Origin: Paralithodes platypus
Taxonomy: Eukaryota; Arthropoda; Malacostraca; Decapoda; Lithodidae
NCBI GenBank assembly: GCA_032716605.1
Contig: CM064552.1
Coordinates: 3,471,608-3,535,607 of the forward strand
Reading direction: 5' to 3'
DNA length: 64,000 nucleotides
The notes under the pieces are model-generated. The model worked only from the letters and a program-made list of their open reading frames with translations, had not been told where the DNA came from and ran no database searches. How positions within the stretch are numbered: the first letter of the stretch is position 1; each line of letters begins with the position of its first letter. Made by a program: the position numbers and the translations under genes. Of this stretch, positions 42,216-52,250 are shown in pieces.

Positions 42216-42487
42216 AGTTCCGGGAAATACCTCATCACGCCCAGCAGCGGCGAAAGCGGTGAAATTATGCTGTGAGGCTAGGTTATATATGACTGATTTC
42301 AAATGAAGTCTGTGTGGTAAGTAATTCCTCATAATATGTATTTATAAGTATTCTCCTCAAATAATATGTATTTATTGGATGTATTTTGGGTGAAATAGGT
42401 AATTTTGGGATGGCTGGACGAATTTTTGAACCAATAGTGTGGTACACCGTATCCGTTTAATCATTTGGTACATATTAATGTCATGGA

Positions 42488-43402
42488 AGTGAGGTATACC
42501 TGTATGCGGATGACACTAAACTGTATAGAAGAGTGAGGAGTAAGGAAGAAGTGGGTTTGCTTTAAGGAGATGTGGAGGGCATGAAGGGATGGTCTGAGCA
42601 TTGGTTAATGCCTTTTCATCCAAAAAAATGCAATTACATGTGGATTGGGACAAGCAAGATAGACAAGGTAGGATACAGTATGTATGAAGCAATGGAGGAA
42701 GTGAATGCAGAAATGGATATAGGAGTAGTGATAGACAATAAGTTAAATTTCTCAGAACATTTAGCAGAAAAATAAACAAAGCCAATAGAATTGTATGGCT
42801 GATAAGGAGGACATTTGTGTCACTTGACGAAGAAATCTTCAGGAATCTCTATACAGCGCTGGTTAGGCCGCACCTGGAATATGCAAACCAAGTGTGGGCT
42901 CCATATATGGTAAAGGATATAGAAGCAGTGGAGAAAGTGCAGAGGAGAGCTAGCAAGCTAGTACCAACGTTGAAGAACACGGGCTATGAGCAGAGGTTGA
43001 GGACACTGGCATATAGGAGAAAGAGAGGGCTATGATAGAGACTTTTAAGATAGTGTCAGGAAAGTATGATGAGGATGTGTGTGAAGGTATCTTCATGATG
43101 TGGGAGGGAACAAGAACGAGAGGACACTCAAAGAAAGAAATAGGCTTGAGAAGGCAAAGAACTCATTTTGTGATAGAGTGATAAATGAGTGGAACGCACT
43201 ACCCCAGTATGTAGTCGATTCCGAATCAATAAGGGAGTTTGAAATTAATCTTGATAAAGCATGGGGAAGACAAGATTTGAAGTTTGATTATAAAGCAAAA
43301 ATACAGAATAGTAAAAATGTTGCGTCTGCCACCGCCGCCGCCAACACCGTGAACAACCGCAGCAGTGCAAGTACTGGTACTGAGCTGGATACACAGGCCT
43401 AG
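42488..43402 (+). pseudogene. CR1-like LINE reverse transcriptase C-terminal half
   Basis: Starts at the catalytic motif (VYLYADDTKLYRRVRSKEE), then GMKGWSEHWLMPFHPKKCN, MDIGVVIDNKLNFSEHLAEK, a shift at about 42770, NLYTALVRPHLEYANQVWAP, VEKVQRRASKLVPTLKN, more shifts near 43030 and 43130, and KNSFCDRVINEWNALPQYVV. It lacks everything upstream of the YADD box. An in-frame stop follows VGLL. The last 30 codons are Ala/Asn/Ser-rich repeats. This copy is older than LINE B, which has the same domain order. Confidence 0.8.
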
Positions 43403-43444
43403 TTTGCCTTTTTCCAGAGGATCTACTGTAAGAAACTGTAAGAA

Positions 43445-43612
43445 AATAATGGTGAAGTGATGTACACATGCAGACTTGGTTGGTTTGGACATGTGGAGAG
43501 AGTGAATGATCAGAACTGGATGAAGAAATGCCGGACTGTGAACGTGGGGGGAGCTGCGCATAGGGGTAGACCTAGAAATACTTGGGATCAGGTACTCTGG
43601 TCCGATCAGGGG
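43445..43612 (+). pseudogene. RTE-like LINE C-terminal fragment
   Basis: Reads LGWFGHVERVNDQNWMKKC, TVNVGG and HRGRPRNTWDQVL, a LINE C-terminus pattern. Followed directly by R4. Confidence 0.7.
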
Positions 43613-43675
43613 GGGATGACTGACTCAAAACAGAGCCAGAATAGGGACAATAAAAAACAATATAATTACCTGTGA
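43608..43675 (+). repeat. R4 repeat fragment
   Basis: GACTCAAAACAGAGCC followed by AGAATAGGGACAATA. Confidence 0.7.
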
Positions 43676-43742
43676 TTCAATTATGTTCAACATTTGACTT
43701 GATTTGTGTGTACTGTAGTTCGAGTAATATTAGGTGCCTTAA

Positions 43743-44221
43743 CCCTTCTGGCCCGGGCTCGCCCTCCTAAGGACGTTGTTGAGATCCGGACGATTTGGCC
43801 GAAAAACGTCTACGCCTAGGCTACCGTAATTTTGTTATTTTAACTGCTAGAAAATTCCCACGCATCTTTAAACGTACTGCGGTTTCCAATCTGTAGACTG
43901 GCGTGGAGTAGAGCTCTCTAAGTCAACTGGTTCAGTTGTGATGACGATTTCCGTGGAGAGAGTTTCGAGGCGATGTTAGCAATATGACACAATTTTCAAC
44001 ACTAAATCTGTCTTACCAGACCACACAACAACAAAGCTCTGACGTCTGCTTGCTTTCGGAGTTGCGCGCGTTGCCTCCGACCAGCTGTGTTTACATATGT
44101 CTGACGTGCGGCTTTCAAAACAAGCCTAATAGGCTTTCAAGCTTACGGATTACAAGGGGACACCCGGGCTCCTGCCCATCTGCCGCGTTGTCCTTTTAAA
44201 ATGCTGCCCGGGCGGGAAGGG
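43743..44221 (+). mobile_element. 480-bp TTAA MITE, complete
   Basis: TTAA at 43739-43742 and 44222-44225; termini CCCTTCTGGCCCGGG and CCCGGGCGGGAAGGG are inverted repeats. Interior as in 40486 and 41555. A 71-residue frame (43984-44199) is not conserved in the other copies, so I do not call it a gene. Confidence 0.85.
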
Positions 44222-44242
44222 TTAAGGAGAGTTACTCTCATA

Positions 44243-44402
44243 AGGCTCAGCCAGATATGTTTTTTTTCTTGTGTGTCCATTGTGTTGTCCCTATTCTGGC
44301 TCTGTCTTGAGTCCCCCTCCCTCCCCCCCCAATAAAAAGGAAAAGGGAAAAAAGAATAGAACAAAAAATAGGAAAAGTGGGGATTGGGCCTGAGTATATA
44401 CA
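44243..44402 (-). repeat. R4 repeat
   Basis: GTTGTCCCTATTCTGGCTCT, TCTTGAGTCC, then A-rich tract and GGGGATTGGGCCTGAGTATA on the complement. Confidence 0.75.
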
Positions 44403-44460
44403 ATAGAACATAAAACTATTGTAATCCGCAGGCTAAATAAAATAATCTGAATCTGAATGC

Positions 44461-44815
44461 ATTCATATTATCACCAACCCACCAATTAACTTACAAATAA
44501 ACCTAATTAATGCAATCAATGAAACTAATGAATATATAGGTCTCCCTCGATTTACGATTGGGTTACGTTCCAGAAAACCAGATCTTAAATAGAAAAATCA
44601 TATAGCAAACCCTAGAATTAATGGGGTAAATCGGGATGCATTGTGGGACCAGCTAAAGCCCAAATACAAACACCTAAAAACCTATAATTATATCGTAAAT
44701 CAAGGCATCGGATAGTGAGGGAGACCTGTATGTGGTACTCGATGGATTCGAACCTTGGAAACTCGGACCAAAATTTTGCGCACTACACTATTACGCTATC
44801 AAGACAGCATATCAG
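44461..44815 (-). mobile_element. SINE-B with the GGTCTCCCTC MITE inserted (copy 2 at 44539-44726)
   Basis: Tail 44461-44538 (CACCAACCCACCAATTAAC), head 44727-44815 (GTGGTACTCGATGGATTCGA; TTACGCTATCAAGACA). The MITE lies between AATGAATATA and TATGTGGTACTC, where uninterrupted SINEs read AATGAATACATGTGGTA, consistent with a TA target. MITE ends GGTCTCCCTCGATTTACGAT and GAGGGAGACC. Confidence 0.75.
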
Positions 44816-44823
44816 ACGATTAA

Positions 44824-45032
44824 CCCCTTCTATACCGGCAACGTTTTTTAACTTTAATCTGGCTACTATTAGACAAATTTAATCAGTTTCAAAAGGGCCT
44901 GCAGCAAGTAATAGGCTTCAAAGTATCTCACTTAACCCTTTTTACTACCACAGTTCCTTCTTAAACTAGTACACAAAATCGTCTAAATATAGCTAGAATA
45001 AAATAAAAAATACGTCATCGGTACAGAAGGGG
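44824..45032. mobile_element. 209-bp TTAA-flanked hairpin MITE
   Basis: TTAA at 44820-44823 and 45033-45036; termini CCCCTTCTATACCGG and CGGTACAGAAGGGG are complements. Its interior (TTAATCAGTTTCAAAAGGGC; CAGTTCCTTCTTAAACT) is shared with each arm of the palindrome at 54572-55396. Confidence 0.85.
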
Positions 45033-45104
45033 TTAACTAGAATTGATTGTATTTTTTCCTTTGACTTTATTATGAAATGTTGTTAGAAGTTGTTGTAATT
45101 TCAG

Positions 45105-45415
45105 GTGACGACTGTAATGGAGCAAGATGACAGCCCCCTCCAAAGGTGTCCAGTACAGAGCTGACCCCCCTGATCATCCTGATGCCTCCCTGCCACCCAC
45201 CACCCACCACCACCACCACCACCACCACCACCACCACCAGGGGAACGAGCCCCCCAGCCACCCACTACCACCACCACCACCACACCAGGGGAACGAGCCC
45301 CCCCCCACCACCACCACCACCACCACCACCACCACCACCACCACCACCACCACCACAACCACACCAGGGGAACGAGCCTCAGTCACAAGTCCTGCTGGGC
45401 CACCTAACTTCACAC
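45105..45415 (+). other. Exon-like segment carrying CAC/ACC microsatellites
   Basis: A pyrimidine-rich acceptor-like GTTGTAATTTCAG precedes 45105, and CACACAG|GTACAT closes it. A frame from ATG at 45127 is open to the donor, in phase 0: MTAPSKGVQYRADPPDHPD, then His, Thr and Pro runs encoded by (CAC)n/(ACC)n, and TPGERASVTSPAGPPNFTQ. The unit AGGGGAACGAGCC is repeated three times. Poly-His and poly-Thr frames arise in any CAC microsatellite, so coding is unproven. It could be a first exon or a chance frame. Confidence 0.25.
45197..45362. repeat. (CAC)n microsatellites
   Basis: Three CAC/ACC tracts separated by AGGGGAACGAGCCCCCC units. Confidence 0.95.
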
Positions 45416-45429
45416 AGGTACATTAACTA

Positions 45430-45718
45430 GAAGATTGTGGGAAGGATGTAGTTTCCGGGTGTACGGTTGTCATGTTGTGCGCTTGCAGTTACGTTCCCGT
45501 CTATTTCGACGCTATATTTTCTGCTATTTGCCCCATGTCATTACTACATGAATACTAGGTTAGGTTAGGTTAGGTTAGGTTGTTTGGTTAGGCTAATGTA
45601 TTTTTATATCCAAAGGCAGTCAAAATAGACGGGAACATGATGGGAAAGGTCCGTCGCCACTACGCGTAGTGTAAATAAGGCTGGTGGTACGCCCGCACTT
45701 AACATTCTTGCCAAAATT
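45430..45718. mobile_element. Foldback element of about 290 bp
   Basis: The left arm (GGGAAGGATGTAGTTTCCGG, ACGTTCCCGTCTATTT) and right arm (AAATAGACGGGAACATGATG-like; GGTGGTACGCCCGC) are imperfect complements. A TTAGG pentamer run (about 45556-45590) is in the loop. The left arm resembles 40378-40470 within the composite element. Confidence 0.65.
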
Positions 45719-45721
45719 GTT

Positions 45722-45935
45722 ACAGTATCTTTTGCTGGGGATCCCAAATGGGCCTGGGTCTTTGGGTATTTCTCCTGGATGACCTAGATGTGTGTGATTT
45801 TGTATTTTGTTTTGTTTTGTTTTCCTGATATGTTGTGATGTCCCTGTTCAGGCTATGTCTTGAGTCGGCCACCCCCATAACAAAGAAAGAAATTAAAACT
45901 GGGACGAGTGCCAGAGTATATACATACATACAGTA
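45722..45935 (-). repeat. R4 repeat
   Basis: CTTTTGCTGGGGATCCCAAA, GGATGACCTAGATGTGTG, GATGTCCCTGTTCAGGC, TCTTGAGTCGGCCACCCCC, then CAGAGTATATACATACA. Confidence 0.8.
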
Positions 45936-46453
45936 TATACATTTCCTCACTTTAATTTGTTTTATTCCTGAAAAACAAAAGTACTGTCAGCGGATCAACT
46001 TTTATTATGTTTCTCTGTAAATTGTCTTGCTATTATCCAATTTTTATTCTCAACTTGTTAATGAAGCATATACTTAAGTACAGTACCATAGTTTTCCCCA
46101 ATTGTTGAACAGTGTAATAATGAAAGTAATACAATAATAATGTAAAACGACACAATATATAGATAAAAGAACTTATATCAAAATCTATACATGCATGCAT
46201 GCATACATACAAGTTTAAAGACAGTTTTGTCCACAGAGAATGTGCTTACAGTCTCAAAATCTATCTATCTATCGATATAAATCGCTATGTGGCAATAACG
46301 CTTTAGTAAAATATATATTTGAAATTGAATAACACAAAACCAGCACATAGAATGTACGTCACTACATGAGTAAGTGAATCTGTTTCTCAGGCAAATTAAT
46401 TGTACATATAGTACTGTATTCATATTTTGTCACCAACCAACTTTACTTCTAAA

Positions 46454-46699
46454 AATTTTTCCTTTGCCCCTCAAATTTCTCTTCATAATTGCTGAGGGGC
46501 ACAGGGCCTTGGGTGGGGCTTTGGTTTCCCGGGCGTTTCCGCACCCTCCTCAGCTCCCCGCCATGGAATGGCTTCGGTCACCCAGGCTTTATTGTGGTCG
46601 GCAGGAAGGGTTTTGTGGGGGCGCTCGGTTATGGCCTTGGCCTTGCTCGGGGCCTTGGGGCTGTTCGGGCAGGCAGCTTGGGGAACAACAACAACAACT
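46454..46699 (+). mobile_element. SINE-T retroposon, 5'-truncated, plus orientation
   Basis: TTTTCCTTTGCCCCTCAAAT through GAGGGGCACAGGGCC to TTCGGGCAGGCAGCTTGGGG and (AAC)n. The 3' 90 bp align with the LINE A 3' end at 24895-24985. Confidence 0.8.
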
Positions 46700-46815
46700 T
46701 CTAAACTCAATTAATGAAATCAACAAATACATGTGGCACTCCAATGACTCGAACCTAGGATACTCACACCGAAATTCCCCGCATTTATGCATACCGGTAC
46801 CCTATCAAGACAATG
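46700..46815 (-). mobile_element. SINE-B
   Basis: Complement of CACTCCAATGACTCGAACC (B box) and CCCTATCAAGACA (head), directly after SINE-T. Confidence 0.75.
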
Positions 46816-46889
46816 CCCTCTTGTCATGTTCAAGGAATTAGTAAATTTTGGAAGTGAAGCACGTTCTGGTTAAATGTTTAATATTGTAC

Positions 46890-47025
46890 ATGAATTAAAA
46901 TGTAAAACTTGCAAACTAAACAAACCAAAATTGGGACAAGGACAATATAAAGTCAAATTAAATTATCAAAATCGCTATGTGGAAACAACGCTTACTAAAA
47001 TGAAATCTATAAAATAAAATAAATA
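46890..47025 (-). repeat. R3 repeat
   Basis: AAAATGTAAAACTTGCAAAC through CAAAATCGCTATGTGGAAAC to GCTTACTAAAATGAAAT. Confidence 0.8.
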
Positions 47026-47519
47026 AATAAAATAAATTAAATAAAAGAATAAAGAAAGTGCTATTTGTCAAGATTATCTATTTACAAAAATTTGGAATTT
47101 GACAAGATATTTACCCTTTCAGGTTCAGGGGTTGCTGTTTAGTTTTCAGAAATATAATGATCTTAATCTCATAATTACCTCTCTTAAATTAGTTTTCTGG
47201 CCATAACTCGCTCAAACACAACTGCAGAGGTTGAAGTAATTTAACTAAAGATTTCTAAACACCCCTGATGGTCACAAGATTTTTAAGTATCCCTGTAAGG
47301 GCACAATCGCGTCCAGCAGTGCACGAAAGGTTTAATAATAGTACAAAATACAGTCAGCTCTCCTAATACGCAAAAACCCTAATACGCGGCTGGGGGGTCT
47401 GAAAAAACACAAAATTCTCAACAAGTGTCTACAGTTCCTAATAAGCGTTTTGGGAGCCCAAAAGTGGCCATATCTGCCCTTTTTACCTAAAATACACGTG
47501 GACACCCATCATTATTTCG

Positions 47520-47690
47520 CGTGGCACCAGATATCTATCTATCTATCTATTGATCTATTGCCTGACGCCGTGATCCCCGAAGAGGTGGCCACGAACGAAC
47601 TGTCCCCAGTCAGTCGACGCCCCTCCCCCCAACCAGCTTCGTTCATATACTTCCTCACTGTATCCTTCCACCTCTCCTTCGGTTGATATT
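47520..47690 (-). mobile_element. RTE-like LINE 3' UTR fragment
   Basis: TCTATTGCCTGACGCCGTG, GAGGTGGCC, GTATCCTTCCACCTCTCCTT match 11400-11580. Confidence 0.65.
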
Positions 47691-47769
47691 ACTTACCACA
47701 TAGACTTTATTTGAAACCATAGTCATATTTAGCATACCCCCAGTAAAACAAAAAATATACTGTATACAG

Positions 47770-47802
<33 letters not shown>

Positions 47803-48004
47803 TGGGAATGAGCCTGAGCAAATAGATAGCTAGAAATAGATAGAAACTCATTGTCATTTTTCCGCGGCTTCGTCAGACGCGGCACATGACTTGACTGTTT
47901 TGATAGTCCTGGGCATTCAATTCCTTCATCATTACCACCAGGCCCACTGTCCCTATCACTGAATGTACTAGAGGCCATAAATGTGAGAGATACAAGGTTC
48001 AGGA
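47691..48004. other. Unassigned, with a poly-A tract
   Basis: An A24 tract near 47780. A minus-strand frame of 107 residues shows no domain; I do not call a gene. Confidence 0.4.
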
Positions 48005-48120
48005 TTGTGTTCTTTTATTTCATAATATGTTTATTTTAGTAAGCGTTATTTCCACATAACGATTAATTGTCTTAATCCAAGTTTTGATTTGTTTAGTTTG
48101 CAAGTTTTACATTTTAATTA
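48005..48120 (+). repeat. R3 repeat
   Basis: AAGCGTTATTTCCACATAACG to GCAAGTTTTACATTTTAATT (first block shortened by one base for this note). Confidence 0.7.
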
Positions 48121-48324
48121 ACTAATAAGCAAAGTTAAAGGCGGGTGGATTTGCGAGCGTCTTGGCTAGTGTTGACGATATTAAAGTTGGCGGGCGGACG
48201 TAACTTGCGCAAGTGACGCTGGGATTTCGGATTCACCTGAGTCACTCAGATTTCGCCTCCAACCAAGAAGCACCTTGACAATGGCAGTTTATATTATTAT
48301 TATTATTATTTTTAATTTCTGGGT

Positions 48325-48475
48325 CTTCTCCTGGATGATCTAGATGTGTGTGAATTTGTGTGTTCGTTGTTTTCTGTTGTCCCTGTTCTTGCTCTGTCTT
48401 GAGTGCCACCCCACCCCATCCCACCCCAAAAAAATAGGAAAAGTGGGGATTGGGCCTGAGTAATTAGATAGATAG
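48325..48475 (-). repeat. R4 repeat
   Basis: GGATGATCTAGATGTGTGTG, TTGTCCCTGTTCTTGCTCTG, CTTGAGTGCC, GTGGGGATTGGGCCTGAGTA. Confidence 0.8.
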
Positions 48476-48640
48476 ATAGATTTTTTATTCCATACACAAA
48501 CAGATTTATACAGTATAGGGCATACAGTACACCCTGATGGTCCATATCACATTCAAAATTCATTCACTTGTTTGTTTATGTTTTCTAGATTGATGTTTTG
48601 AGTCTTCAATTATTTTTGTTCTCGTTTTCGGTGTATTTTC

Positions 48641-48780
48641 TGTCTTGATAGCGTAATGCATAAATGCGCAGAATTTCGGTGTGAGTATCCTAGCTTCGAG
48701 TCTTTGGAGTGCCACATGTATTTGTTGAATTAATTAATTGAGTATAGAAGTAAAGTTTGGTTGGTGAGAAAATATTAATT
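48641..48780 (+). mobile_element. SINE-B
   Basis: CTTGATAGCGTAATGCATAA, TTCGAGTCTTTGGAGTGCC, ATTGAGTATAGAAGTAAAG, TTGGTTGGTGAGAAAATA. Confidence 0.8.
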
Positions 48781-48912
48781 TGTGTCTGTCTTATTGTTCA
48801 TAATTTAATCCACTTTTGGTTGGTATTTAGGGCAAAAATTGTCAAAATTAGGCAATTTTTTTGTTTTTTTGGAGGTGTCTACCATAAGGTATTTTTCCCA
48901 TAAGGTATGTTT

Positions 48913-50150
48913 TAGGAATAGGATTTACACCATACCCGAAAGAGGAGTTATGGAGCTCCGATCTTACTTTCAACCATCTAGACAATTTTACCAACACACA
49001 TAAACTTCGTTTGATGCGAAAATAGCCTCCCGAAAATATACCCGGGGCGGGAGTTGGAACCCGGGACCCTTGGTCTACGAGACAGTCACCCTACCAGTTA
49101 GACCAATAGAGAGATCTTACTTGGCCTGGTCGGCTCAAGTATGTTTCTGCATCTTGTTCAGTTTAGGCTAACCTATATTTACAGTAAACTTCCGTTAATC
49201 CGAAGGGCAGCGGACCGGCCCTCGTTCGGATTAGTGGATTTTTCGGATTATCGGACTTTACCCCTATGAACCTGTGTATGACGAAAACATTGAGGCATTA
49301 GGCCACCCAAATGTCACAATGGTGCACACACACATATCATATGTTCATGAAATCACTTCAAAAGTTTACCATTGTCATTGTAGCCTATTACCTACTTCAA
49401 AACATTCAGATTAATGGTCAAAGGAATCTGCTGATATAAACGTCTTCTTCTTCTTCCGTCTACTAGCGAGTTTGTCTTGCTCTTGAAGATCAGATCAGAT
49501 GTGGTTCGGGAAGTAATGCCTTAACAACGGCACTTCCCTGAGAGGTTCTTGTGATTTTCATTTTGTGACGTGCTCTGTTATATTATATTGTATTGAAAGC
49601 ACCCTTGTCTTGTTGTCTTGAAAGCACCCTTGGGACGCTCCGATCACTGAACTATAAATCGTAGCGTATCGGAACGTCCAAAGGTGCGTTTTCAAGCTCA
49701 AGACTAATACGTCCAAAGGTGCGTTTTCAAGCTCAAGACTGAATGCGCTTGCAGAAAATGCGGTGCAAGCCAGTAGCGCATCGGAGCGTCCCAAGGATGC
49801 GTTCAAGAGCAAAACAAACTCTAGCAGACGATGTGGAAGAAGAAGGTGTTTACGTTTATATCAGTAGCTTCCTTTGACCATTAATCTGAATGTTTTTAAG
49901 TAGGTAATAGGCTACAATGACAATGGTAAACTTTTAAAGTGAATTCATGAACATATGATATGTGTGTGCTCCATTATGTGTCATTTGAGTGGACTAATGC
50001 CTCAAAAAGGGGACTTTGGGACTTCTTGAAATTCGGACCATCGGGTGAATTCGGATTTGGCCTCAAATTGAAAAATTCGGACTATTGGGAGATTCGAATC
50101 ATCGGTCGTCGGATTAACGGACTTTTACTGTACTGACTTTACATGTTGTT
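48913..50150 (-). mobile_element. SINE-C interrupted by pogo copy 2
   Basis: 48913-49181 matches 35847-36110 (GGAGCTCCGATCTTACT; GGTCGGCTCAAG-type). After the pogo element the match resumes as CTGACTTTACATG. The uninterrupted copy reads CCTATTTTCACTGACTTTAC at this point. Confidence 0.85.
49182..50130. mobile_element. pogo/Tigger-type MITE copy 2, complete (949 bp)
   Basis: TIRs CAGTAAACTTCCGTTAATCC and the complement of CAGTAAAAGTCCGTTAATCC, flanked by TA (49180-49181 and 50131-50132). Contains internal direct repeats CGTCCAAAGGTGCGTTTTCA. It has no transposase, so movement would need one from elsewhere. Confidence 0.9.
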
Positions 50151-50258
50151 CCTAATACTGTACGCGGATTCCTAATACGCGCCGCCATGTGTCGCCCATA
50201 TAGGCACGAATTAGGATAGTTGTCTGTATATAAGCTAACCACATAATAATTTTTACAG

Positions 50259-50387
50259 GTTGGTGTTGGGTTCCCTGATGTCAGAAGTATAGGACAACCG
50301 TTGGAGGACCAGAACAGGACACCTTCCACTACACGGGGCCATCGGATACAACTGTTTGACCAACAACAACAACTGTGCCAAAATAAT
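50259..50387 (+). other. Exon-like segment, 129 bp, open in phase 0
   Basis: Acceptor-like TAATTTTTACAG before 50259 and donor AATAAT|GTGAGT after 50387. The 43 codons are open: VGVGFPDVRSIGQPLEDQNR, TPSTTRGHRIQLFDQQQQLC, QNN. A diverged copy with a stop lies at 25617-25731, so the segment may be a repeat and not a unique exon. No homology recognised. Confidence 0.3.
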
Positions 50388-50449
50388 GTGAGTCTTTAAG
50401 AATTTAATCTATATTTTTACTGTTCTTTTGATGATAATGTATTGTTCAT

Positions 50450-51205
50450 GTTAGAGTGTTATTTCCACAGCGATTTTGATTAGTTATTTTGTCTTTATAT
50501 TGTCTTTTGTCCAAGTTTTGGTTTGTTTAGTTTGCAAGTTTGACATTTTAATTGCCTTCCTCGTTTTTGTTTGTTTATTTTGCAAGTTTTACATTATAAT
50601 ATGGTGATAAATGTATAAACTTGGTCTTACTATGATGCAGAGACATAGTAGTTTCATATATTTTCATTAAGTACAGTATTGAGAAATTAGCTACTAAGGG
50701 ATTCAATTTATCGTCAGCACACATACCCCATAGCTGTGGGTGGCCGACTCGAGACAGAGCCTGGTTAGTAATCGGACAAAACTATAGTACTGTAATTTCA
50801 ACCAACAACAATGGGGCTTGTCTTGGAATAGGACATCTAGAACTTCCCAAATTTACTAATTCCTTGAACATGACGATACTGCGTTGTTATGTGTGTGATT
50901 AGTTTGCTTGGGAAACAGATTAACTTGCTCATGTAGTAATGTACACCCTATGTGGTGGATTGTGTTCTTTTATTCTTGGTAGCGTAATGCATAAATGCGC
51001 GGAATTTTGATGTGCGTGTCCTAGGAATGCCACATGTATTTGTTGATTTCATTAATTGAGTTTAGAAGTAAAGTTGGTTGGTGAAAAAATATAATAATTT
51101 ATTAAGCTTTATTTGCACATAGCGATTTTGATTAGTTCTTTAGCATTTATCTTGTGTTGTCCCAGTTTTGGTTTGTTTATTTTGGAAGTTTTACATTTTA
51201 ATATG
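50450..51205 (+). repeat. R3 copies with an embedded SINE-B (50971-51092) and an R4 fragment
   Basis: R3 at 50450-50610, R4 fragment at 50715-50775, R3 5' half at 50865-50970, SINE-B (TTCTTGGTAGCGTAATGCAT to GTTGGTGAAAAAATATAAT), R3 3' half at 51093-51205. SINE-B appears to have split this R3 copy after TTCTTTTATT. Confidence 0.7.
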
Positions 51206-51267
51206 ATGTAACTACAGTAATGCAGTTATTAACACTGCTTACTGTCTTGATTGACAGGGCTATACTC

Positions 51268-51530
51268 TGTCTTGATAGCGTAATGCTTAGTGTGCGGATT
51301 TTTGGTGGGAGTATCCTAGGTTCGAGTCCTTGGAGTACCATATGTATTCATTACTTTCATTGATTTCATTACTTAGATTTATTTGTAAATTAATTGGTGA
51401 GTTGGTGAAAACTAATATGAATAGCCTAATGGTTAGTGTGCTGAATTTCGGTGTGAGTATCCTAGGTTCGAGTCCTTGGAGTACCACATGTATTCATTAC
51501 TTTCATTGATTTCATTAGTGGTGTTTGATT
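51268..51530 (+). mobile_element. Two SINE-B copies in tandem
   Basis: Head CTTGATAGCGTAATGCTTAG, GGTTCGAGTCCTTGGAGTAC at about 51311; a second AGCCTAATGGTTAGTGTGCT head at 51421 with GGTTCGAGTCC at about 51466. Tails contain CATTGATTTCATTA. Confidence 0.8.
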
Positions 51531-51532
51531 TG

Positions 51533-51615
51533 TGTTGGTGGTGTAATGGTTTAGATGCTTGTGTTCTGGGTGTGGTGTCCGAGTTGGAATCCCGGAGGAC
51601 CATATGCTTTCATTA
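51533..51615 (+). mobile_element. tRNA-like SINE head of a different type
   Basis: TTGGTGGTGTAATGGTTTAG (A-box-like) and GTCCGAGTTGGAATCCCGG (B-box-like). The anticodon stem is not recognisable. Confidence 0.5.
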
Positions 51616-51680
51616 GTTTATTCAAGTACATTGGGGTTTGTAGTTGATGATTAATGTTAAGAACGGGGTGTTACTTAATT

Positions 51681-51900
51681 TGATAGCGTAATACTTAGTG
51701 CGCGGAATTTCGATGTGAGTATCCTAGGTTCGAGTCCTTGGAGTACCACATGCATTCATTACTTTTATTTCATAAATTTTATTTTATTTAGCGTTATTTC
51801 CACGTAGCGATTTTGATAAGTTATTTGGCTTTATATTGTCTTTGTCCAAGTTTTGGTTTATTTAGTTTGCAAGTTTAAGATTTTAATTTTATTGTTTTCA
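51681..51900 (+). repeat. SINE-B head followed by R3
   Basis: TGATAGCGTAATACTTAGTG, GGTTCGAGTCCTTGGAGTAC, then from 51765 AGCGTTATTTCCACGTAGCG to GCAAGTTTAAGATTTTAATT. Confidence 0.75.
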
Positions 51901-51954
51901 TTAGTTAGGTTTATCTGTAAATGTATTGGCGGGTTGGTGAAAACAAATATGAAT

Positions 51955-52200
51955 GTTTTAATTTGATGGTAAATTGGTATCTCGCCATTCTGAATACTCC
52001 ACTATTTCATGAGTTATACAAGGTCTTTTTCAAGATGATTTTAATTTGGTATCTCGACATCCTGATTACTCGACTATTAGCAAGATTTTGTAGCGAAATA
52101 GTTTATTATTTTCTTTCATGATTTTTCTAAAGCGTTTTTCCACAGATTTTGTTTAGTGTGTTGTCATTTTGATATTTGTTTATTTTAAGGAGTTTGTTAT
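51955..52200. repeat. Local 60-70-bp duplication and R3 remnant
   Basis: TTAATTTGATGGTAAATTGG-TATCTCG and TTTTAATTTGGTATCTCGAC repeat with CTGATTACTCGACTATT; R3-like CCACAGATTTTGTTTAG follows. Confidence 0.6.
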
Positions 52201-52250
52201 ATTAATTAGAACTAACCTTTGAGGGAGTTTTCAAGTTTTATATATTTTAT

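Larger units (their letters stand above)
47351..50226. mobile_element. Possible Tigger-like element enclosing later insertions
   Basis: Left CAGTCAGCTCTCCTAATACG preceded by TA, and right end whose complement reads CAGACAACTATCCTAATTCG followed by TA. Sixteen or so of the first twenty bases agree. CCTAATACGCGG-type words lie just inside both ends (47380 and 50155-50175). Everything between would be a 2.9-kb element now filled with SINE, R3/R4 and pogo insertions. The two ends could also be unrelated fragments. Confidence 0.4.

Noticed and set aside
45070..45430. Poly-Trp, poly-Val, poly-His and poly-Thr frames
   Set aside because: All are products of CAC repeats; only the splice-bounded phase-0 frame was kept, at low confidence.
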